NCBI GenBank assembly: GCA_037952775.1
Contig: JBANAY010000003.1
Span: forward strand, 26,412,001-26,476,000
Direction of reading: 5' to 3'
Source: Clonostachys chloroleuca
Taxonomy: Eukaryota > Ascomycota > Sordariomycetes > Hypocreales > Bionectriaceae
DNA length: 64,000 bases
A program made the position numbers and the translations under genes. The notes under the pieces are model-generated. The model worked only from the letters and a program-made list of their open reading frames with translations, had not been told where the DNA came from and made no database searches. Every line of letters begins with the position of its first letter. Position 1 is the first letter of the stretch. Shown here in pieces: positions 56,472 to 64,000 of this stretch.

Positions 56472-59400
56472 CGTGTCTGGTCTCGGCACTTGGCTAGAAT
56501 GAAAATTATCTCAGCTGCCGGGAGATATTATACTACAATAACGAGGTAGATTGTGATCAACCGTGGCTATTATAAAGGCTGTGCTCCCCCAAGCTCGCAG
56601 CGACTATGTGTGCCTCATTTATGCACTGGGGCAGGCTACAATGCCTCGTGCCACCGAATACAATTGACCACCCGACCACGCGCATATCATATAGCCTATC
56701 AGTGCAGAGCCCAGACTGTGGAGGGTCCCTGTTGGTTGTTGGCAGTCGGCAAAGGGCTTGCCTCAATGGATCCTTCAGCCCCCAAGATGAGGCCTTCACA
56801 AATTCTTGGCGGCTGGCCCACGAATATTGCGGACACACTTGGCCCAGAAAGGGCATGTTCGACCAAGTTGGCCCCATCTTATTGGGCGATGAAACTCGAT
56901 GTTGGTGATGCAGTCTGTTGGTTACATCCATTGTCTGCCTGCGGGGACCGTGCAGTGAGCCAAACCCTGGTCAGCACCCAAACTTGAGCCCTACCTTCAT
57001 GACTCTGTTGGTTTGACGAGCGATCTTTTTTTTTTCAGCTTCTCAAATCATTATCCCTACACAATCGCCACCAATTAACCAAAAGATGGTGGGCTCGGCC
57101 AAAGATGGCCCGTAGACAATCTAATCTTGTGTCTTGTGGGCGCCATGTCACCATTCATGCGTGCCGGCCCGAGGACGTAACAGCCTTAAATAGACGATTT
57201 TCCGATCTGGTCCTCTCGTGTCTTTCAAGACCTCCAAGGTGGGCAGCTTTCCCGTATCTATTGCGAACCCCTCCGCCCGATACGATCCTCCCTGGTGACT
57301 GATGAACTCGAAAGATATCACACTGCATGACGAAAGAGGCACAGCAGCGATTCGCGGCAGTCATCCTCGGTGATTAGTCCAAGTATACTGTATTTTATGC
57401 TGTTGGTCGAGGCGTTTGACAGAATACAGAAGGTGGTCCGACTGGTTACCAGTTTGTCGGTACTCGTTCTCTCAAGGCGGAATCAGCAATAAATCACATC
57501 TAACAACAATCCCTCAAGATACGAGTGGGTCCAGTGATGTGATACCCTCCAAATGGAAGCGAGCAGACCATGGGTAGACTCTATATGTTACACCATCAGA
57601 GTCATCTGATCTCAGCCAAAGTTCGCTCAATAAGCCCAAAAGAGGCTGCGGACAAGCGAATGCAACGCACACCTTGATCTCCAATGGTCCAGCCAAAGTC
57701 CTAGAATGAAAGCGAGAGCTCTCATCAGAAGAAGGCAGTTGATTCAGTTCATATGCTAGGGAAAGGCTTCCGATGTGACAGCAATGTTTCTACCTGATAC
57801 ATGAAACCAGACAACCGGGGAGTCAACAGCTTAGAAGCCCGAGCATGGGTGATTGGGTTTTGCCTCCAGGGCGCGAAGAGAATGCTGAGAGAAAGCTTCC
57901 CCATCTAAGCACACCAGAACGTCTGTTTCCGTGACCCAATAGAGTGCTTCTTGCTTCCTATTCAGCATTTACAATCGGTAGGGGAAGGGCCGTCGACGTG
58001 TATGCAAGCATACCTAAGAATATGAGTTGGGTCTGTTGCTTTGCCCATTGGGCGAGTACACATTGTCAGGTTTCCGATTGCAGCGAATTTACCATGTACG
58101 AACAGTTGTCACATCCGGTCAGGTTCATTCCAAGAGTAAAACGTGCATGCAGAATACAAAGGAGTGGTCGGATCCCGGTTACCCGTGTGGTGTGAATGGC
58201 TACAGGCACTGGGCGATAGGCCACGGAGAAGGAAGAAGACGGGCCGAAGTAGCGACTGACGTGCCCAAGTATCTCTCCCATTCTCCCTCGGGAGCTATCC
58301 AGCTGATACCGCAGTCACATGGATACCCGCTCTCTCTCTGACTGCATGAACAGGCAGTAAGCTGCGGTGGCAGTGACCTCAGCTTCTCCAACTTTCTGTG
58401 ACGTGAATTCCAGTATGCGACATGGAGAAAGTCTTACATGTTTTAGGCAACCAGCCCAATCCAGGGTTACTGGGTATAGCAAGCATGATGAGCACCAGGA
58501 TCAGCCTCCGAAAGGCTTTACAGCGGTTAGTTACTATGTTTAAGGACGGCCAAGACCAGGGCAAAACGGGGTTTGTAAATAGCAGAGCCCGTTCCCTGCC
58601 TCTGGGGACGCGCAGATCTCAGCTGTCAGGTCAAAGGTCCGGAATTTAGCGGCAATAGACCCAGATATTCGCGCACAGCAACAGCCAACAGCCAACAGCT
58701 CCCATTCGAGGACCAGGTTGTTGGTATCATAATACCCGAGCAGACAAGAGGTGGTGGATAGGGGTTCCTGGCCACACCGCAACCGGCAGTCATGTCAAGC
58801 TCGAGGCTTGAGTGCAAGGTGAAGAAGAAACCATTCCTGCTCTTCCCGGACAATGCCCTTGTGGAACTTTTCGATGGCAGACTGCTTGAACTTGTGGGCC
58901 GATGCCTATTTAGTAGCGACGTCCGGGCTCCCTGTCTGCCTCTCGCGACTAATTAGGTGATAGCTGACTGACTCGCTGGACGGTTTAAAAACACTCTGCA
59001 ACGGCCTTGAGGGACGCCAGCGGCTGAGCGTCCAGAAAGATCAGCATGCTACCCGGCGCAGTGTGGGGGCTGCTCAGGCTTGGGGGCTGGCTGCCACCTG
59101 GCTCTTTCATGCACGCGGAACTGTACTCCTCCCAGCCAGAGTCCAGATGGATGAACGGAATAAGATTTACCATTGTTGGATCGCCATTGAGAGTCGACAA
59201 TACGGCAGGAAAGGCACGCAATGCAATGTGATACTGGGTACCTGAAGCTACTGGGCCAGGCTAGACCAGATGGGACAAAGGCCAGGTTTGAGTCGATAAT
59301 TAAGTTGCCCGGGCTTAATATGGAGGTGAAATGATGTGCAGATTGAGACGGTCCGTGTGCAGCTTCCAGTTTCATCCTGTTACTGCTAGTAGGAGCAACT

Positions 59401-60579
59401 ACATGTCATCAGCCAAGCCATGACTCGGCAAATTAGCGCCTTGGTGTTCTGGAATTCGATCTCGCCAAATAGCCCTCCTGTCTCGGCTGGTTACACGGAA
59501 CAATCTGTTGCCAACCACTTGCTAGTGGTCAACACGCGGGGCCGACGACGTTGACTCAAGCACCAGGCCAGTTCGCCGGCAGTCCTCCAACATGGCTGAG
59601 GGAGTGGCCACACGAGTCGGGTCTGTGTAGGATCCCCAGAGGCTGGCCAAGGGGAATCTGGCCTGGGAAGGATGGTTTGCCCTCTTCCTCTTCCTCCCAC
59701 AACTCAGAGGACCGGCCGGATATTTTCTCCCATGCTTTGCTTGGCCATATCACTGGACACCGGGTCGCCAGCACAAACCTTTTTGCTTGGATCCTCCGGC
59801 TCAGCATGGCGTCTGGCCGCTGTGGCCCGCTTTTGACAGCTTGAGATTTGCTCTGCTCCCACCATTCGGCCCAGCCATACCCGAGGCGCCTTCTGTGATT
59901 CTTCCATGTGTTCTGCCTCATTCCTCTTCGGTACATGGAAGCTCGAGCCTTAAAGTCCCTGTCATCTTATTCATAGCCTTTACTGCTACGCCCCCCGCAA
60001 TTATGTCACATACCTACTCATGGCATACCACCTACCCACCATGTGCGTTGAGCACGGCCGTGCTTCTCAGTCAGAGTCTCTTGGTGAGACGTATTAATAG
60101 CTCCATGTCTGCTTGAATGTTGATAACCAGCTTCGCCTCGCGGAAGGCTGTATATTGACCCACCAGCGCCTGATCGTCGCCCTGAGAGTCTTTTTGATAT
60201 GATACACGCTGTTGTATGAATAACAGACGAAGTAACCTTCGCCCCTTAGCCAGCGAAGCTCCTGCTTGCCTTATCAAAGAGCCAGGGGTATGCCAAATAA
60301 TTTGATGGGCCTCTCTTTTCGAGCACACATGAGCACGAAAACGACGGCAGTTGTATAAAGCAGAGAGCAACCATCCTAGGACTCGCAGGATCTGCTCCTG
60401 CTCTTCATTCCCCAAGGCATTTCTTCTCGTCCAGCTATCCATCCATCGTGGCAGGCCGTCTATTCTCTCAAACGCTCTCCGGGTTTCGACGTCCTATACT
60501 CTCCCACCTCGGGACCATTCCGTATTTCCGTCTTTCTCTTGTACACACAATGTTGAGGAGCGACTGAGCCTACCCTGCC
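56472..60579. other. 4.1-kb region without a supported gene
   Basis: The longest gene-free stretch of the window. Open frames up to 144 codons are scattered on both strands without familiar motifs, signal peptides or plausible exon chains. A short CAACAGC-rich patch lies near 58,677-58,700. Leader-like CT-rich sequence precedes the chitinase-like gene from about 60,390. It may be decayed DNA, a long promoter or a non-coding transcript. Confidence 0.5.
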
Positions 60580-61917
60580 ATGAGTTCGTCGTCATCACGG
60601 AGGTCGCGTAAAGCGACTGACATGTCCAAGGTCATGTTCACCAACGCCGTGTATTTCCCCAACCATCGAATCTACCAAGGCGATACCCCCGGCATGCTCA
60701 ACTATAGCTGCATCAACCACGTTTACTACGCCTACGCTAGTGTTACAGCGGACGGTGGTGTCTTTGTAAGTGGCCCTGTTCTTGGAGAATTTTTCGGGAT
60801 TTTTTAAACTTTTCTCTGCTTTCTTTTTGGGGGCGGGCTCCACGTACGTGTATACTTACGTATGTCTGTGGTTTGGCACTCTAGTTAAGCGATGAATGGG
60901 CCGATGCTAAGGCACCGGTGGATGGAGTTCAAGGAGGTTTGGGATCCTTGATGCATCTGAAACAGAAACATCCCCATCTCCAGGTTGTACTGTCAGTTGG
61001 CGGCGCTGCAGCATCCGAGACGTTCCCCATCGTGGCATCGAACACTCTGACTCGCGACAACTTTGCGCGATCTGTGCGGGGACTGGTAGAAGCCTCTGGT
61101 CTTGACGGAATCGACAGTGAGTTCAATCATCTCTAGTTGGCTGGGCAAACTGCATTTTGTGAAGCTTTTGTAGTGACCATCTGGGCCGTCTAGTTGCTTG
61201 GGAGTATCCAAGCGACTCCAAACAAGGACATGACTTTATCGCTTTACTGGCAGCGGTCCGAATCCATCTACCTGAGGATTACTATACTTTGACTGCAGCC
61301 CTGCCGACAAGCAGAGCAGTCCTTCACTATATCGACCTCAAGATGGCTGCCGAATATCTCGACTACCTCAATCTCATGGCATACAACTTCTCGGGATATT
61401 GGAGCTCCAAGAGCGGGCACCATGCCCAACTCTACTCGATGAGTAGATGAAGAGTCCGGGTCGTCTGGTGTATCCTATCTCATATCTCATGGCTTCCCAG
61501 CCAAGAAAATCCTCCTAGGTATTCCCACCTTCGGCCGGAGCTTCCTCCACACCAGCGGGCCGGGACATCGGTTCAGAGGGTGTGGCGGCAGCGAGGACGG
61601 GACGTTCGAATACAACCAACTCCCACGCCATGGCTGCAAGGAAGTGGTTGACAAGCGCCATGTTGCCGCCCAATGCGTTGGGGACGATGGAGGTTTTGTC
61701 ACCTACGACAACCCCGATACCGTGAAGTTGAAGGCGAGCTATTGCAAGCAAAAGGGACTGGCTGTAAGTTTCAATCTTTGCTTCCAATTCCCCCACATGA
61801 ATCACGACTTGCTCACCACTGATACAGGGGCTATATTACTGGGACGGCCCGGCAGACTCGAGGGATAAGTCGAGAAGCCTGGTGGCGGCTGGCTTCCGCG
61901 CCCTCCACACTTCATGA
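60580..61917 (+). pseudogene. GH18 chitinase-like gene with frame break and altered active site
   Basis: Glycoside hydrolase family 18 protein lacking a signal peptide. Exons 60580-60765, 60885-61116, 61194-61763 and 61828-61917, with introns of 119, 77 and 64 nt (GTAAGT, GTGAGT and GTAAGT donors). Recognisable text: FTNAVYFPNHRIYQGDTPGM, LQVVLSVGGAAASETF, the catalytic strand DGIDIAWEYPSDS, LMAYNFSGYWSSKSGHHA, KILLGIPTFGRSFLHT, GGFVTYDNPDTVKLKA and GLYYWDGPADSRDKSRSLV. Two oddities stand out. The DxxDxDxE motif reads DxxDxAxE: the general acid Glu is kept but the preceding Asp is Ala. Also, within exon 3 the frame runs into TGA at 61448-61450 (after LYSMSR), while the downstream text (DEESGSSGVSYL) is one base out of frame. 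Removing one base there would give about 358 residues. It may be a young pseudogene or a sequencing indel; introns and the rest of the protein look intact. Confidence 0.75.
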
Positions 61918-62654
61918 GCAATTGACCAATTTTGATGATTCCCGGAATTGCCTCGCCTGGAGCGAGAGAAAACTAAAACAAATAGCATGGCATTGGAAGG
62001 CGTCCTCTTTTCATTGGAATCGTTTCGTTGCTTTCTAGGGTCAGCATATGAATTTAGGGTTGGGTGGCACTATTAATCTAGGGATTATTGCATGGGCCGG
62101 TACGTTACGACAATATAGACTTGGACGGGGCTGCCTTATGTTATGATCGGAATGACTTTATAGATTTACCCAATTACTTCATAATTGACCTTATTTGCTT
62201 CACGGCTTCTCAACAATTGACACCAGATCTGCACATTGGTGATTCAAGGTTCACGATGAGAGAGACACTTCAGGAAATCCACCAATCGACCATACGAGGT
62301 GAACAATTCGAGATAGTAAAATACACGCTCTAATATACCTTCCAATGAGCATGCAGATAGATACGCGGGAAACCCGAACACGGCATGCGCCGATGGAAAG
62401 GCGGGTTGCCTCGTCACCACTCTCAAACAGCTGCCTCGCCCTCACGTGGGAAGGCAGCTGATAAGGCTGACAACTCCCTCTTTGTCCTCCCCAACACCAT
62501 CCACCGCTCAGTAGCATCCGGAAACGGCCTTCACACTTCTCCCCAAGATTCCCCCAGTCACCGCCCAACCCTTTTCTAAAGATGGTCAGCGCTGTGGCTA
62601 CTGCCTCTCCAAGCCCCACCCCCATCTCGCCGAACCACCCTCATCGTCATCGCC
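61918..62654. other. Intergenic region
   Basis: Downstream of the chitinase-like gene and upstream of the acidic protein gene; CT-rich from about 62,450. No gene is supported. Confidence 0.55.
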
Positions 62655-63482
62655 ATGTCCGACAACGGTAGAGAGCCCCAGGCGCATCGGCAGCAGCAAC
62701 AATCACCACAACCCATCACCCACGGCTCCTACCATGACGACCCGGACGCCGCCGCCGCTGCCCTCGAGGCCCCCCGCTTCGAGCCAATCTTCACCCTCCT
62801 GACCAACTCGTCCACAAACGAGACCATCCACCCACGCGTCCGCTACCTCTTCGCCGACGACGACCCCTCGTCCATCATCGCCCACGAGGCAGACCACGAC
62901 GCCGACACCTCCTCTCCCGGCGCCCCTCACCGCACCCTCGTCGTCGACCTCGCCCCCCGCGACCCCTCCTCCACCACCACCACCGGCACAACCGCGAACA
63001 ACTGGTCCGTCTCCTGGGCGGCCAGCCTGAGTCCCGACTTCGCCATCACAGATTCCCACCTCCTCCCCATGCAGCAGGGTGACCACCCCGACACAACAAC
63101 CACAGCCAGCCCCGCCGCCCACAATGCCTCCTCCTCCCCCAACGGCGGCCTAATGCTCCGCATCGACGGCGTCGAGCGCGAGCCAGTCGACGTGAGAGGT
63201 GGCGGCGGCGGGCGCTCAGCAAGCAGCAGCAACAGCCTGCCGGGCAGCAGCGGCTCGGCGGCCGGCGGCCGCGAGGACGTCGAGGCCCTGGTGGACGACT
63301 TCAGGCGCCGCATGGGCGTGCTGAAAAAGGTCGTCGGCGAGGGCGAGCGGCGCAGAGAGGCCGTCCGCGCGCAGGAGCGGCACGAGCATGAACACCTGCC
63401 AGAGGGAGCCGCTGGCAGCCCGGCTCTGGATGCGGACGCGGAGGGGGTCGGGGAGCATGATCACATGAGGGATAGCGGATAA
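62655..63482 (+). CDS. Hypothetical low-complexity protein with conserved-looking core
   Basis: Single open frame of 275 residues starting at an ATG in a CGCCATGTC context. The N-terminus is Gln/His-rich. A core (APRFEPIFTLLTNSSTNETI, HPRVRYLFADDDPSSIIAHE, RTLVVDLAPRD, NNWSVSWAASLSPDFAITDS) looks ordered and has the feel of a conserved fungal domain I cannot name. The second half is Ser/Gly-rich and ends in a charged helix (REDVEALVDDFRRRMGVLKK, then GERRREAVRAQERHEHEH) and an acidic tail. Codon third positions are strongly GC, unlike the surrounding intergenic DNA, which supports coding. No signal peptide or membrane helix is visible. Confidence 0.65.
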   Translation: MSDNGREPQAHRQQQQSPQPITHGSYHDDPDAAAAALEAPRFEPIFTLLTNSSTNETIHPRVRYLFADDDPSSIIAHEADHDADTSSPGAPHRTLVVDLAPRDPSSTTTTGTTANNWSVSWAASLSPDFAITDSHLLPMQQGDHPDTTTTASPAAHNASSSPNGGLMLRIDGVEREPVDVRGGGGGRSASSSNSLPGSSGSAAGGREDVEALVDDFRRRMGVLKKVVGEGERRREAVRAQERHEHEHLPEGAAGSPALDADAEGVGEHDHMRDSG

Positions 63483-64000
63483 GGACGATGGCAAAGCTGG
63501 CGGGTTACTCGCCTAGTCTACAGAACATCATGCGATGCCGCCTTTGTGTAAGTTTTGGGTTCTACAGTTTTGGTAATGAATCAATCCTCGCCTCCCATCC
63601 TGACCGCGAAAGGAAGTGCGACTTGGGATCGGGATACGGCTACGACGATGGTCTAGGACGAGGATTGAAGCAGTTGCGGCGCAGGTCTTACTACAATACC
63701 ATTATTGCATTTGGCGTTTCCGGAATAATAAAGAATCCTTGATTTCGGCTTTTTGTTTAACATCAGATAGATAGCATCAAGGACAAGGCAGCGCGACTAT
63801 TGAGAATCGATATGATTAAAAAGAAGTAGTATCCAGCGCCCAAAATGCAATCAACTCCTATAATAAAGGGAAAGACAACGTGTGTGCATGCCCAACAAAC
63901 GCAGAATGCCAATCCAAAGCAATCGTCCCACAATAGAAAAATGAAAAGGAAAAGGGTTGAGAAAAGGAAAAGTCCGAAGAGACAGCTTGAAAAATATCCT
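63483..64000. other. Terminal intergenic stretch
   Basis: 3' region of the preceding gene, becoming A-rich toward the window edge. No gene is supported. Confidence 0.55.

Overview
The window is nuclear DNA from a filamentous ascomycete (Pezizomycotina), most likely a Sordariomycete. The evidence is short GT-AG introns (48-107 nt) with CTAAC-type branch sites, no operons, and orthologue-like proteins typical of moulds: a NoxA-type NADPH oxidase, SPA2 polarisome scaffold, fungal tricalbin, hybrid histidine kinase, LaeA-like methyltransferase and DUF1776. I saw no tRNA, rRNA, CRISPR array or intact transposon. The species cannot be named from the sequence alone.

Layout. 0-8 kb: SSU72 (RNA polymerase II CTD phosphatase) and SPA2, both on +. 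10.5-14.4 kb: a large JmjC-domain protein with a TATA box far upstream, then an AT-rich block holding a small secreted Gly/Arg-rich precursor with dibasic (Kex2-type) sites. 14.6-17.8 kb: two minus-strand genes, a type I glycoprotein and a small Cys-containing coiled-coil protein. 19.4-23 kb: a DapA/HOGA-family aldolase and a lineage-type Cys-rich protein. 23.5-30.1 kb: three minus-strand housekeeping genes, KRE33/NAT10 RNA cytidine acetyltransferase, a mitoribosomal mS38/COX24-like protein and the Mpv17-family SYM1. 31.5-36.5 kb: a four-helix membrane protein and a tricalbin (SMP plus C2 domains). 39.6-46.6 kb: noxA and a convergent hybrid histidine kinase. 49.5-56.5 kb: a methyltransferase, a DUF1776 protein, YTH1 (CPSF zinc finger) and a LaeA-like methyltransferase with an 18-nt microexon. 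60.6-63.5 kb: a GH18 chitinase-like gene and an unknown acidic/low-complexity protein.

The genes do not form a pathway. Loose themes are polar growth and membrane contacts (SPA2, tricalbin, noxA), mRNA 3' end formation (SSU72, YTH1), ribosome and mitochondrial biogenesis (KRE33, mS38, SYM1), and signalling or epigenetic control (histidine kinase, JmjC, LaeA-like).

The most striking sequence-level pattern is that five otherwise conserved-looking genes each carry one small frame break. Three of these lie exactly in G/C or A/G homopolymers, where adding one base restores a continuous protein. This looks more like assembly indels than biology, but it matters for anyone using these gene models. 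The most novel-looking biological candidate is the Kex2-site secreted peptide precursor in the AT-rich block. No unambiguous new multi-gene system was found.
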